Assembly: GCA_965237875.1 (NCBI GenBank)
Contig: CBDEGP010000002.1
Location: forward strand, 1,612,001 to 1,676,000
DNA: 64,000 nucleotides
Source of the DNA: DAOUJI01 sp965237875
Lineage (GTDB): Bacteria; Chloroflexota; Dehalococcoidia; Lucifugimonadales; JAGWBF01
Direction: 5' to 3'
The position numbers and the translations under genes were made by a program. The notes under the pieces are model-generated. The model had not been told where the DNA came from. It did not search any database and was given only the letters and a program-made list of their open reading frames with translations. Shown in pieces: positions 50,373 through 58,845 of this stretch (positions within the stretch are counted from its first letter, which is position 1; each line of letters starts with the position of its first letter).

Positions 50373-52169
50373 CTATACAGGATTCTTCTTGAACTCGGAC
50401 AACCTCATCATGGCCTCGCTCACCTCGTTGATGCGGACCGAGATGTTGTCGCTGATCTCCCGCCCCGTATGGGCGATCTGGAGCCTGTATCTGCCCAGGG
50501 CGTCGCTGGCCTCGTTGATGCGTTGAGAAATCACGTCAGGGAGGTCGCGTCCCGTTTCCGCCAGCTGGATGCGGTACTTGGCGAGGGTCTCGCTCACCTC
50601 ATTCATCCTGGTGGAAATGGCCTCCGGCAGTTCTTTAGACGAGTCTGAAAGCGTACGCAGGACCTCGCTGAATTCCCCGATGCGCAGCGACACGGCGCCG
50701 CTCAACTCGCGCCCGGCCGACTGCCTCTTGGACTTGGGGGACTTTATAAGCCGGAATATCCTCTCGTACAGCTTATCCACCGGGTTAAGCTTTGCGTGGT
50801 ACCGGTTGAACAGCTCCCGGGACTCTTCCAGGGACCAGCGTTCGTCCTGGTGCACTAACTGACGTCCGGTGTAGAGTTCGTAGGGCCTCATGCCGTACTC
50901 GGCGGGCACGTTGCCATGTTCGTCGGTGGGCAGAGGGTTCCCCTTGGCGTCCAGAGGGACCAGCGAGTCCCAGTTGGACGTGGCGGGCAGGGGAGTCAGG
51001 AGATTGGCTGTCTGGTACTTGCTCACCTTGGTGACCCAGTCGGCCATGTCCATAATTCCCTGCTCCGTGTCGTAGGGAAGTCCGATAATGGTCATCGCCA
51101 CCTGCGTGAAACCCATCTTGTTCAACTGCACCAGGTCTTTGTGCATCTGGCCGGGCTCCTGGCGCTTTCGCACCAGCTTCAAGTTCTCGGCGTTGTCGGA
51201 CTCCACGCCCACGTAGAGCATCCGGATGCCGGCTTCGTACATTGCGTCGGCCAGCTCGAGGTCTTGGCCTATTTCGGCCCTCGTCTGGCAAATCATGTAC
51301 ATGTCGTCTGTGTGGCCCTTCCAGTTCTCCAGGCGGGCCAGACGTTCATCGCGGTACTTCACCGCCCTGAGCGGTGGCGGATGGAGGTCGTCGGAGATGA
51401 AGACGCTGAACCTGCCGTCCCTGCCGGTGTGGATAAGGCCGTCGGAGGCCAACTGCCTGAGCTGACGCAGCCGCTTGAGCTCGGTCTCACGGTTTATCAG
51501 GCGGTAGCCTAGGAACTGTTGGATGACCTGGCAGTAGGTGCATTTTTCCGTGCACCCGCGAACCGTCTCCAGCACCCCGCCCGCCATAGGAGTCTGGGGC
51601 GTGAGGTCTTTTATTGCCCTGAAGTCAGGCAGCGGTACGAAGTCGGGGTCTATGACACCCTTCCGGGGAGTCTGAATTACCTGCCCTTCCCTGACAAAGG
51701 ATATTCCAGGTATTTTCCTTAGCGTCGTGACGGGCACGGGTCCCTTGTGCTCCAGAAGCATGTCGCAGAGAGGGCCGATGATGTCCTCCCCCTCGCGATT
51801 GACTATGATGTCAAAGCCCCCTTCCCTAATGGCTTCCGCCGGCAGGGGACTCATCTGGGGTCCGCCTCCTATGGTCACCAACTCGGGGTGGAACTGCTTG
51901 GCAAGCCTGCCGATTTCGTAGCCGCGGGGGGCTTCGTTAATGAGAGCGGTGATCATCAGGATGTCAACGCCGTCCAGGTCCTTATCGGGGTCCATGGGAC
52001 CGCTCCGGTCCTCGAACCATATCTCCGTATCGTAGAGGAAGGGGCCTTTCCATTGCTTTAACGCGGCGGACAGAAAAAGCATGCCCTGCCGAGGGATGGC
52101 AACGAACTCGAAATTGCCCCCCTGCGAGCTGGGTTGGACAAGAACCACTCGTTTAGATTTAGACATCAT
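50373..52169 (-). CDS. B12-binding-domain radical SAM protein with C-terminal helical repeats
   Basis: 598 residues. The N-terminal part (about 10-135) fits a cobalamin-binding-like Rossmann domain (VVLVQPS, DILMITALINEAP, LVTIGGGPQMSPLPAEAI). The radical SAM cluster motif is C206-x3-C210-x2-C213 (CTEKCTYC). After the barrel, residues about 490-598 carry four related units of 25-29 residues with the pattern (R/K)-(E/D)-(L/I)-x-x-x-(I/V)-S-x-R-(I/M)-x-E-(V/F/A)-S-(E/D), predicted amphipathic helices. The BchE/HpnJ-like group makes lipids, cofactors and natural products. Start ATG 52169 with GGAGA upstream. The neighbour is fabF, 46 bases downstream. Confidence 0.88.
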   Translation of the reverse strand: MMSKSKRVVLVQPSSQGGNFEFVAIPRQGMLFLSAALKQWKGPFLYDTEIWFEDRSGPMDPDKDLDGVDILMITALINEAPRGYEIGRLAKQFHPELVTIGGGPQMSPLPAEAIREGGFDIIVNREGEDIIGPLCDMLLEHKGPVPVTTLRKIPGISFVREGQVIQTPRKGVIDPDFVPLPDFRAIKDLTPQTPMAGGVLETVRGCTEKCTYCQVIQQFLGYRLINRETELKRLRQLRQLASDGLIHTGRDGRFSVFISDDLHPPPLRAVKYRDERLARLENWKGHTDDMYMICQTRAEIGQDLELADAMYEAGIRMLYVGVESDNAENLKLVRKRQEPGQMHKDLVQLNKMGFTQVAMTIIGLPYDTEQGIMDMADWVTKVSKYQTANLLTPLPATSNWDSLVPLDAKGNPLPTDEHGNVPAEYGMRPYELYTGRQLVHQDERWSLEESRELFNRYHAKLNPVDKLYERIFRLIKSPKSKRQSAGRELSGAVSLRIGEFSEVLRTLSDSSKELPEAISTRMNEVSETLAKYRIQLAETGRDLPDVISQRINEASDALGRYRLQIAHTGREISDNISVRINEVSEAMMRLSEFKKNPV

Positions 52170-52371
52170 CTTGTCTCCGCCAGGCAACTTTTAACAGTCT
52201 ACTGCCTGGTTCCGGCATATACACCACACCTGTCAGGTGCATTTGCCCCATCATATCTACGGAATTATACATGACATTCACCACGAATTGGAACAGCAAG
52301 CAAAAACAAGCGGAAACTTCTTTCTCCCCCGAAGAACCCCAGAGATTCCCTACATGAAAAACGCCGCGCCC

Positions 52372-52704
52372 CTAGCCCCACAGCCGCCGCCGGTTGCGGG
52401 CGACGGCGCCGTAGGCGCGGGAGCCCAGGGCGCCCATGCCGGGCAGCCAGAATACAAGGGCGAGAGGCCAGAGGATAGGAGTCCTCAAGACTATGCGTCT
52501 GACGGCGTCGAACCCGCTGTACACGCCCGACGGCGTCTCCAGGTGCATCGCTCGCTCCAAGTCGTCGCCGGAGACGCCTGCCGGACGGCTGCCGGCCTGT
52601 ATCGGCGCCCAGCTGACTTCACCCAGCACACCCGCCCGGGAGAGCAGGCTTACGCCGCCTGAGCATAGGCGGCAATCTGCGTCGTAGTAGACCCTGGCGC
52701 CCAT
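52372..52704 (-). CDS. DCC-family thiol-disulfide oxidoreductase-like protein (DUF393)
   Basis: 110 residues. The DxxCxxC motif that names the family is YDADCRLC (residues about 7-14). The rest, WAPIQAGSRPAG, RAMHLETPSGVYSGFDAVRRIVL and a hydrophobic WPLALVFWLPGMGALG segment, matches DUF393. Proposed thioredoxin-fold redox proteins, no proven substrate. It lies alone; the 184 bases on its other side hold no gene that I can see. Confidence 0.87.
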   Translation of the reverse strand: MGARVYYDADCRLCSGGVSLLSRAGVLGEVSWAPIQAGSRPAGVSGDDLERAMHLETPSGVYSGFDAVRRIVLRTPILWPLALVFWLPGMGALGSRAYGAVARNRRRLWG

Positions 52705-52781
52705 TCTAACGCCTTCCCGTTTTCATGCCGTCCTCAGTTGACACCCTTTCGGATATTTACCAGCCAGAAGTCTGGTATGCC

Positions 52782-52841
52782 CCCGTTCGTGGTGAGCAAC
52801 GTTACGCCCCGGGGACGGGGCCGAGCGTCGGCGAGTAACGA
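52782..52841 (+). repeat. Dispersed about 60-bp intergenic repeat, copy 2
   Basis: CCCGTTCGTGGTGAGCAACG, then GGGGACGGGGCCGAGC and GGCGAGTAACGA. Aligns with 22654-22712. Part of the 346-base gap 52705-53050, which holds this repeat, the palindromic repeat at 52858 and no coding frame I would call. Confidence 0.65.
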
Positions 52842-52857
52842 GGGAGGGCGCCTCTGG

Positions 52858-52882
52858 ATTCCGGCCTCCGCCGGAATGACGG
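52858..52882 (+). repeat. CCGGCCTCCGCCGG palindromic repeat, copy 2
   Basis: ATTCCGGCCTCCGCCGGAA followed by TGACGG, the same as the copy beside the IS30 at 27752. Confidence 0.7.
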
Positions 52883-53050
52883 GGCCGGGGTCTGTCGTAG
52901 GGGCGACCGCCGGTCGCCCAAGCCCATCTGAGAGCAGTTACTTGAAGGCCGGTCGAACCACCCCTCGACGAGCTCGATGCGAGCGGAAAGAGATCAGCCC
53001 AGTCAGATAACTGAAAGACCCTCCGAAACCTCACGATGGACAACCGAAGG

Positions 53051-53923
53051 CTAAAGAACGGTTCGCGCCCTTTCTTCAAGCTCGGTCAGGGCCGCATCTC
53101 CCTGGGTGTTGTCCATCCACAGCACCACGTGGTCGGCTCCCGCGTCCTCCAGCGACTTGATGTCGTCCCTGGTCCGGAAAGCGCCCTCTCTGCCCATGGC
53201 GTATATCTTGATGGATGAAGGATCGCGCCCCGCCTCTTTGGCCTTCTCGTCCAAGCGGCGCCTGCCGTCCTTAATGGGCCCGGGGTTGGTGAGGACGGGA
53301 AGCCAGCCGTCGCCGACCCGCACGATGCGCCTAAAAATGATTTCGGAGTTGGCAGGGGTGAGTCCTCCGCCGAACACGATGGGCGGATGGGGCTTCTGCG
53401 TGGGCTTTGGGAAGACCTTCACAGCCGGGAAGTCGTAGAACTCGCCGTGGTGCTCCGATTCGTCTTTGGTCCATATCTCCTTGAGGGCCCGGACGTTGTC
53501 AACCGACTGTGGACCCTTTCGCTCATAGCGGCCGCCCAGCAGCTCCAGCTCTTCCTTGAGCCAGCCCACTCCAAGGCCAAGTATGACGCGGCCTCCCGAC
53601 AGATTGTCCAGGGTGGCGACCTGCTTGCCCATAAGCAGAGGGTTGTGCTCCGGCAGGATGCAAATTGCCGTTCCCAACAGGATGCTGCTCGTTGTGCCCG
53701 AAGCGCGGGCCAGGGTAATCCAGGGGTCGGCCATCCAGTAGTACCCCCTGGGAATCACGCCGCTGGGATCGCCGGGATACGGGGTGACCGTCGTCACGGG
53801 AATGACCGGATGCTCAGGCACCCAGAAGGAGGCGAACCCCAACTCTTCGGCCCGCTTGGCCAGCACGGCCACGTCCATGGATGATCCTGTGTCCAATACG
53901 AATACACCGAGGGGAATTGCCAT
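53051..53923 (-). CDS. LLM-class F420-dependent oxidoreductase (short form, copy 1)
   Basis: 290 residues, short luciferase-like form with the TIGR03619 (Rv2161c-type) pattern: LGVFVLDTGSSMDVAVLAKRAEELGFASFWVPEHPVIP, ILLGTAICILPEHNPLLMGKQVATLDNLSGGRVILGLGVGWLKEELE, and PPIVFGGG. Members mostly use F420. ATG 53923. A second copy lies 50 bases upstream on the same strand. The two share most of these blocks, so a tandem duplication is likely. Substrate unknown. Confidence 0.9.
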   Translation of the reverse strand: MAIPLGVFVLDTGSSMDVAVLAKRAEELGFASFWVPEHPVIPVTTVTPYPGDPSGVIPRGYYWMADPWITLARASGTTSSILLGTAICILPEHNPLLMGKQVATLDNLSGGRVILGLGVGWLKEELELLGGRYERKGPQSVDNVRALKEIWTKDESEHHGEFYDFPAVKVFPKPTQKPHPPIVFGGGLTPANSEIIFRRIVRVGDGWLPVLTNPGPIKDGRRRLDEKAKEAGRDPSSIKIYAMGREGAFRTRDDIKSLEDAGADHVVLWMDNTQGDAALTELEERARTVL

Positions 53924-53973
53924 CTCTCACCTCCAGGCCGTTTTCGGGAAGATAACCGGGCCGGATTGGGTCT

Positions 53974-54840
53974 CTACATCACGCTGTGGGCTATATGCTC
54001 AAGCTCGACCAGGGGGTCGTCGTCCTCGTAGGGGCTCTGGAGCCAGAAGACGACCTCGTCGGCCCCGGCCTCCTCCAGCCGCCTTACCTCGTCTCTGGTC
54101 CTGAAGGCCCGGCCCCTGGTCATGGCGTATACGGGGATGGAGTCCGGGTCTCTTCCGGCCTCCTCGGCCAGCCGGGTCAGTGACTCTCTTCCCCGCCTGA
54201 CCTGCTCGATTTCATAGACCACCGGGACCCAGCCGTCGGCCCAGTTGACGATGCGCTTAAAGACGCGCTCCGCCAACCTTCCCAGACCGCCGCCGATGAA
54301 TATGGGCGGGTGGGGCGTCTGGACGGGCTTGGGATAGACCTTTACGGGCGGGAAGTTGTAAAACCGTCCATGAAACTCCGGTTCTTCTTCACTCCAGACG
54401 GTTTTCAGCGCCTGAACGTGCTCTCGGAGCTGGGCGTAGCGGTTGTGGAAGTCCCCGCCCATAGCCGCATACTCCTCAGGGCACCAGCCGGTGCCCACGC
54501 CCACGAGCAACCGGCCGCCCGACAGACGGTCCAGGGTGGCCAGGCTTTTCGACGTCAGCAACGGGTTGCGCTCAGCCGCCAGCAGTATGCCGGTGCCCAG
54601 CTTTATGGTGGACGTGGCGCCCGACGCCCGCGCCAGGGAAATCACGGGGTCGGAGATATGGTAGAACGACTCGGGGAACTCGGCGGTTGTGGAGCCGCTG
54701 GGCCCCTTGGACGGGTTCACGGGCAGTACGGTGTGCTCCGGAATCCAGAAGGAACTGAAGCCCAGATCTTCAGCCCTTTTGGCTAGAGTCGCCGGGTCCA
54801 TGTTTCGGGCTGAGTCGAAGACGAATACTCCGAATTTCAT
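53974..54840 (-). CDS. LLM-class F420-dependent oxidoreductase (short form, copy 2)
   Basis: 288 residues, paralogue of the gene at 53051: FGVFVFDSARNMDPATLAKRAEDLGFSSFWIPEHTVLPV, IKLGTGILLAAERNPLLTSKSLATLDRLSGGRLLVGVGTGWCPEEY, PPIFIGGGLGRLAERVF. It is the middle gene of a three-gene run: a VOC-family gene lies 20 bases upstream and copy 1 lies 50 bases downstream. Confidence 0.9.
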   Translation of the reverse strand: MKFGVFVFDSARNMDPATLAKRAEDLGFSSFWIPEHTVLPVNPSKGPSGSTTAEFPESFYHISDPVISLARASGATSTIKLGTGILLAAERNPLLTSKSLATLDRLSGGRLLVGVGTGWCPEEYAAMGGDFHNRYAQLREHVQALKTVWSEEEPEFHGRFYNFPPVKVYPKPVQTPHPPIFIGGGLGRLAERVFKRIVNWADGWVPVVYEIEQVRRGRESLTRLAEEAGRDPDSIPVYAMTRGRAFRTRDEVRRLEEAGADEVVFWLQSPYEDDDPLVELEHIAHSVM

Positions 54841-54860
54841 GTCGTCTCCTGGCTCCGTTT

Positions 54861-55247
54861 CTAGCGTTGCACCAGCTCTATGCGCACGTTGTCCGGACCC
54901 CTTACAAAGGCAATCTTGGCGCCGCTGGCGGCCATGCGAGGTCCGTCGGTTATCTCCACGCCCCTGGAAGTGAGGCGGGACAGCGTGTCGTCCAGGTCTT
55001 CAACTCTGAGGCCGAAGTGGTCCAGCCCGTAATGCGGGTCCCTGGGCTCGTCGATCTCCTGGCCGTCGGGGAGCTTTCCCGCCACGAATATCATCAACCC
55101 GTCCATGTTTATGTCGACCCTGTCAGGCTGGTTGTCGGGCTGGGGAGTCCGAACAAGATTGGCGTCGAACTTGTCTCTGTACCATTCGGCGGTCGCCTCG
55201 GGGTTAGGGCTCCTCACGTGTATATGGTCGTAGACGAAGGCAGGCAT
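54861..55247 (-). CDS. VOC (glyoxalase/bleomycin-resistance) family protein
   Basis: 128 residues, one vicinal-oxygen-chelate module pair. Metal-ligand positions are plausible at H in YDHIHVRSPNPEATAEWY (start), H in YGLDHFGLRVEDLDDTL (about 72-88) and E in VRIELVQ (end). ATG 55247 with CAGGAGG upstream fixes the start. Probably first gene of the transcript with the two LLM genes, hinting at shared catabolism of one compound. Reaction unknown. Confidence 0.87.
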   Translation of the reverse strand: MPAFVYDHIHVRSPNPEATAEWYRDKFDANLVRTPQPDNQPDRVDINMDGLMIFVAGKLPDGQEIDEPRDPHYGLDHFGLRVEDLDDTLSRLTSRGVEITDGPRMAASGAKIAFVRGPDNVRIELVQR

Positions 55248-55447
55248 GAATGACCTCCTGAAATCGGGTCGATTGCGCACGACGTGAACGGCGGTCGCAG
55301 ACCGGGCCGGTCACGGGCGTATGGTATCACGCCCCCCAAGAGGCGACAACCTGAGCATAGGCGCTTGGGTAGACGGCCCCTTGGCCCTGTATTATGATAG
55401 TCAACGGTCTTCCGAGCGCACAACACGTCCAAATCCAGGAGGCGATT

Positions 55448-55804
55448 ATGAAAGTATCCAGAATCCCTGAAGTGCCTGAGTCTGACGGCAACAGCCCTCT
55501 GATGATCGGCGGCGTAGTCACCCGACAGGCCATCACGCCCGACGTGCAGAGCTTCAACTGCGCCATCGTCAACTTCTCCAAAGGCGCCAGGAACAAGTTC
55601 CACGCCCACAGCGGCGACCAGGTCCTGGTCATCACTTCCGGCATCGGCATAGTGGCCACCGATGACGAGCAGGTTGAGGTCAGGCTTGGGGACGTGATTC
55701 ATATTCCCGCCGGAGAGAAACACTGGCACGGAGCCAGGGCCGAGTCCGCCATGTCCCACATAACCGTCACCGCCAAGGACAGCCAGACCGAAACCCTGGA
55801 ATAG
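55448..55804 (+). CDS. Cupin-domain protein
   Basis: 118 residues, one small beta-barrel cupin. Motif 1: G-x5-HAHSGDQVLVITSG; motif 2: GDVIHIPAGEKHWHG, giving His, His, Asp or Gln, and His as metal ligands. ATG 55448 follows AGGAGGCGATT. Divergent from the VOC/LLM run and 65 bases before mnmA. It is a single-domain metal cupin of unknown substrate. Confidence 0.87.
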   Translation: MKVSRIPEVPESDGNSPLMIGGVVTRQAITPDVQSFNCAIVNFSKGARNKFHAHSGDQVLVITSGIGIVATDDEQVEVRLGDVIHIPAGEKHWHGARAESAMSHITVTAKDSQTETLE

Positions 55805-55869
55805 GGCGTCGGAACCGCCCCCATCCCAACCTTCCCCCAGAGCGGGAAGGGGTTAGCTAGGATAACCAG

Positions 55870-56979
55870 ATGCCCATGAAGGGCCCTGCCAAGGGCAAAG
55901 TGGCCGTCGCCATGAGCGGCGGCGTCGACTCATCAGTTGCAGCCCTGCTTCTTAAGGAGCAGGGCTATGACATCGTGGGCGTCACCATGAAGCTCTACGA
56001 CGTGGACCAGGACGGCCTTCCCGACTACTATCGGGGTTGCTGCACCATCGACGACGTGGAGGACGCCCGCCGGGTTTGCGGACGCTTGGGAGCGCCCCAC
56101 TACGTATTCAACTTGCAGAGAGAGTTCCAGGCCTTCGTCATCGACTACTTCTGCCGGGAGTACCAGCGGGGCATGACGCCCCATCCGTGCATTGCGTGCA
56201 ACGACCGGATCAAGTTCACCTTCCTGTACGACCGGGCTCGTGTTCTTGGGGCGGACTACGTGGCAACGGGCCACTACGCGCGCATCGAACCCGGGCCGGA
56301 GGGTTTACGCTTGTTCCGAGGCCTGGACCGCTCCAAGGACCAGTCATACGTGTTGTACGGCATGGGACAGAAGGAGTTGGGCCATACCCTGATGCCCGTG
56401 GGCGGCTACACCAAAGAGGAGATCCGAAACGCCGCATCGGAGGCCGGCTTTCCCAACGCTGAGAAACCCGACAGCCAGGATATATGCTTCATACCCTCGG
56501 GCGATTACAGGCAATTCCTGAAGGAACGCGTGACTCCGCGTCCCGGCGCCATTGTGGATGACGGGGGGGCCGTTCTTGGACAACACCAGGGTGTGGAGTT
56601 CTTCACCGTGGGCCAAAGGCGTGGGCTGGGAATCTCCACAAAGAACCCCCAATACGTAATATCCATAAACACCGAGTCCGGCGACGTAGTGGTCGGTCCC
56701 GAGGAACAACTTTACAGCCGCACCCTTATCGCCTCGGACGTCAGCTACGTCTCGGGACACAAGCCGGAGGCGGCGTCCGACGTAACCATAAAGATACGCT
56801 ACAAATCGCCTGAAGCGGCGGCGACTCTTTACCCTGACGGCGACAAAGCCACCGTGGAGTTCGAGCATCCCCAACGGGCCGTCACTCCAGGGCAGGCTAT
56901 GGTCATATACCAGGGAGACCGGGTCTTGGGCGGCGGGCGCATCGAATCGGCCGGAATCCCCGCCGGACGCCTTGGCTAA
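55870..56979 (+). CDS. mnmA: tRNA-specific 2-thiouridylase
   Basis: Makes the 2-thio group of U34 in tRNAs for Glu, Gln and Lys. 369 residues, normal. ATP PP-loop AMSGGVDSSVAA (about 14-25); first catalytic Cys in MTPHPCIACNDRIKF (about 100-113); second Cys in KPDSQDICFIPSGDYRQFL (about 198-216); the family core GQHQGVEFFTVGQRRGLGI follows. The start is probably ATG 55870 (MPMKGPAKGKVAVAMSGG); ATG 55876 is possible. rnhB follows after 56 bases. Confidence 0.97.
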   Translation: MPMKGPAKGKVAVAMSGGVDSSVAALLLKEQGYDIVGVTMKLYDVDQDGLPDYYRGCCTIDDVEDARRVCGRLGAPHYVFNLQREFQAFVIDYFCREYQRGMTPHPCIACNDRIKFTFLYDRARVLGADYVATGHYARIEPGPEGLRLFRGLDRSKDQSYVLYGMGQKELGHTLMPVGGYTKEEIRNAASEAGFPNAEKPDSQDICFIPSGDYRQFLKERVTPRPGAIVDDGGAVLGQHQGVEFFTVGQRRGLGISTKNPQYVISINTESGDVVVGPEEQLYSRTLIASDVSYVSGHKPEAASDVTIKIRYKSPEAAATLYPDGDKATVEFEHPQRAVTPGQAMVIYQGDRVLGGGRIESAGIPAGRLG

Positions 56980-57035
56980 TAGGCCCCCTGGGGACTGCAT
57001 CACTAGGACAGGATAAACCGTGGGGAGGGGAGGCG

Positions 57036-57713
57036 GTGGCGCCCTCGTTCGAGTTGGAGCGCAGGTTCTACGGCCAGGGGTTTTCCCTGGTCGCGGGAGT
57101 CGACGAAGCGGGCCGGGGCCCGTTGGCCGGCCCCGTGGTAGCTGGCGCCGTTATATTCCCAGGAAGTCTCTTTTCCTCAACAAAACCTAACGGCAAAGCG
57201 GAGCGGGCCTGGCTGGACACGGTGGACGACTCAAAGGCCCTGAGCCACCGGCAAAGGCTCGATGCATTGGAGCATATCCGCAAACATGCGCTGTCTCTGG
57301 GCGTGGGCCTGGCCACCGCGCGGGAGATAGACGCCTACGGCATAGTTCCGGCGACTAAGAGGGCCATGCAGAGAGCCCTGGACCGCTTGAGGGTCGCTCC
57401 GTCCCACCTTCTCATTGACCACGTAGAGCTTACAGCCCCAGGCATACCTTTCTATTCCATCGCCCACGGCGACAGCATCAGCTACTCCATCGCAGCGGCG
57501 TCCATATTGGCCAAGGTCACCAGGGACCGGATGATGTCGGAGGTGGACGCCATATACCCCGGATACGGGTTTTCGGCCCACAAAGGCTATCCCACAGCAG
57601 AGCACCGACGCAGGCTTTCCCTCTTGGGCCCCTGCCCCATCCACCGGCGCACCTTCGCTCCCCTGAGACTGATTCCCGACGAAGGGCCGTCCGGTGTCCA
57701 CGCCCAGGGCTAG
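57036..57713 (+). CDS. rnhB: Ribonuclease HII
   Basis: Removes RNA (ribonucleotides) from RNA-DNA hybrids. 225 residues. Catalytic acids: VAGVDEAGRGPLAGPVVAGAVIF (DE, about 20-40), LLIDHVELTAPG (about 128) and the Asp in AKVTRDRMMSEVD (about 165). GTG start with GGAGGGG upstream. Its end overlaps yraN by 20 bases, the common rnhB-yraN pairing. Confidence 0.96.
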   Translation: MAPSFELERRFYGQGFSLVAGVDEAGRGPLAGPVVAGAVIFPGSLFSSTKPNGKAERAWLDTVDDSKALSHRQRLDALEHIRKHALSLGVGLATAREIDAYGIVPATKRAMQRALDRLRVAPSHLLIDHVELTAPGIPFYSIAHGDSISYSIAAASILAKVTRDRMMSEVDAIYPGYGFSAHKGYPTAEHRRRLSLLGPCPIHRRTFAPLRLIPDEGPSGVHAQG

Positions 57714-58065
57714 GCTGGGGAACAGGGGCGAGGACATCGCCCGGAGACATCTACTTGGGCTGGGATGGCATATCCTGGAAACCAATTACAGGTCCAAGTG
57801 GGGCGAGGTGGACATTGTCGCCCAGGAGGGTGATCAACTGGTGTTCGTAGAGGTGCGGACCCGCCAGGGCAGCGACAAGTTCGGCGGGCCGAAAGAGTCG
57901 GTCACTCATCGGAAGAAGGAACGGCTGCAGGCAACGGCAGAAACCTACATCCAACAGTTGGACGAGCCGCCCGCCGACTGGAGGATAGACCTGATAGCGG
58001 TGGTCATGGCTCGCGGCGGACCTCCCCAGATCGAACACGTCACCCACGCCGTCGAACTCGGCTGA
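57694..58065 (+). CDS. YraN family protein (UPF0102)
   Basis: 123 residues, endonuclease-like fold of unknown role, usually beside rnhB. Signatures: RLGNRGEDIARRHLLGLGWHILETNYRSKWGEVDIVAQEGDQLVFVEVRTRQG (about 6-60) with the E...D...E-x-R restriction-nuclease-like core (GEVDIV and FVEVRTR), and VTHRKKERLQATAETYI. GTG start inside rnhB. Confidence 0.94.
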   Translation: MSTPRARLGNRGEDIARRHLLGLGWHILETNYRSKWGEVDIVAQEGDQLVFVEVRTRQGSDKFGGPKESVTHRKKERLQATAETYIQQLDEPPADWRIDLIAVVMARGGPPQIEHVTHAVELG

Positions 58066-58083
58066 CCTCCGTCCCACCCCGTA

Positions 58084-58107
58084 ATTCCGGCCTACGCCGG
58101 AGTGACG
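58084..58107 (+). repeat. CCGGCCTACGCCGG palindromic repeat, copy 3
   Basis: ATTCCGGCCTACGCCGGAGTGACG, two changes from the copies at 27752 and 52858. It sits in the convergent gap between yraN and the HicB-like gene. Confidence 0.65.
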
Positions 58108-58125
58108 ATGGGGATGGCGGCAACC

Positions 58126-58338
58126 TCACACTGCAATGACCTCATCCCTGACTAGATGGATGTGAATCAGTCGCGGTGCTTCCTCTTCGTCAAAGTGGCA
58201 CAGGACGGCATCCCGCAGCATGCATTTCAGATGCTCCCAGTCATCGCCCTCAGTAAAGATGCTGTGACCCAGGGCGCGGGCTTCATAGCCGCCCTCGGCC
58301 GATTCCATCACCTGGAAGGTTATTTCAGATTCAGCCAT
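58126..58338 (-). CDS. Small HicB-like protein, orphan
   Basis: 70 residues. The strand-helix pattern ITFQVMESAEGGYEARALGHSIFTEGDDWEHLKCMLRDAVLCHF resembles the RNase-H-like fold of HicB antitoxins (VxxxxxxGGYxA, GDTxEEL). It lacks a C-terminal DNA-binding domain, and no HicA toxin gene is beside it on either strand. It may be an orphan antitoxin or a family member with another job. ATG 58338. Confidence 0.6.
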   Translation of the reverse strand: MAESEITFQVMESAEGGYEARALGHSIFTEGDDWEHLKCMLRDAVLCHFDEEEAPRLIHIHLVRDEVIAV

Positions 58339-58458
58339 TGTTAGTCCCCCGATATACTGGAACTAGATCCTACCACAACGATTGATGGGTTACGCTGCCG
58401 GCTCCCACTTTGGCCTTGACTGGTTCTAGGCCGGTTGTATTAAGCTCAAGGCGGCCTG

Positions 58459-58467
58459 TGCTAGAAT
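58459..58467 (+). promoter_or_regulatory. Extended -10 promoter for the FmdB pair
   Basis: TG-C-TAGAAT with TAGAAT at 58462-58467 (5/6) and the TG extension. A start near 58474 gives a leader of about 26 bases with TAGGAG in it. A TTGACT at 58416 lies too far upstream to serve this box. Confidence 0.45.
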
Positions 58468-58499
58468 TGTTTTCAGTCAATAGGAGCAAACACACCCCT

Positions 58500-58841
58500 A
58501 TGCCTCTTTACGAGTACCGCTGTGAGGACTGTTCGCGCAGGTCTACAATACTTGTCCGAAGCATATCCAACCCCTCGGAACCGTCGTGCCTCCACTGCGG
58601 CGGAGGCAACCTCTCAAGGCTTATATCCAAGTTTTCCTTCAAGCGTTCCTGGGGAGACAGCCTGAACTGGATGCCCGACTCCGGTCCTCCCGACGACCCC
58701 GCCGCCGGAGACCCCACGGCAGGCGCCGAGTGGATGCAGGACATGAGGAGAGAGATGGGTGGCCGGGTGACCTCCGAGTTTGACCAAACGCTGGAAACGA
58801 TCGAGCGCGAGGCGCGCCACTCCCACGATTTAGACGAGTAA
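58500..58841 (+). CDS. FmdB-family zinc-ribbon protein (copy 1)
   Basis: 113 residues. N-terminal zinc ribbon: MPLYEYRCEDCSRRSTILV then CLHCGGGN, giving CxxC...CxxC. The rest is acidic and Pro/Gly rich with a C-terminal helix. FmdB proteins were first met as regulators of amide-metabolism genes, but most members are of unknown role. ATG 58500 matches the conserved MP-Y-Y-C start; the TAGGAG site is 13 bases away, longer than usual. A paralogue follows in 4 bases. Confidence 0.88.
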   Translation: MPLYEYRCEDCSRRSTILVRSISNPSEPSCLHCGGGNLSRLISKFSFKRSWGDSLNWMPDSGPPDDPAAGDPTAGAEWMQDMRREMGGRVTSEFDQTLETIEREARHSHDLDE

Positions 58842-58845
58842 TTTC

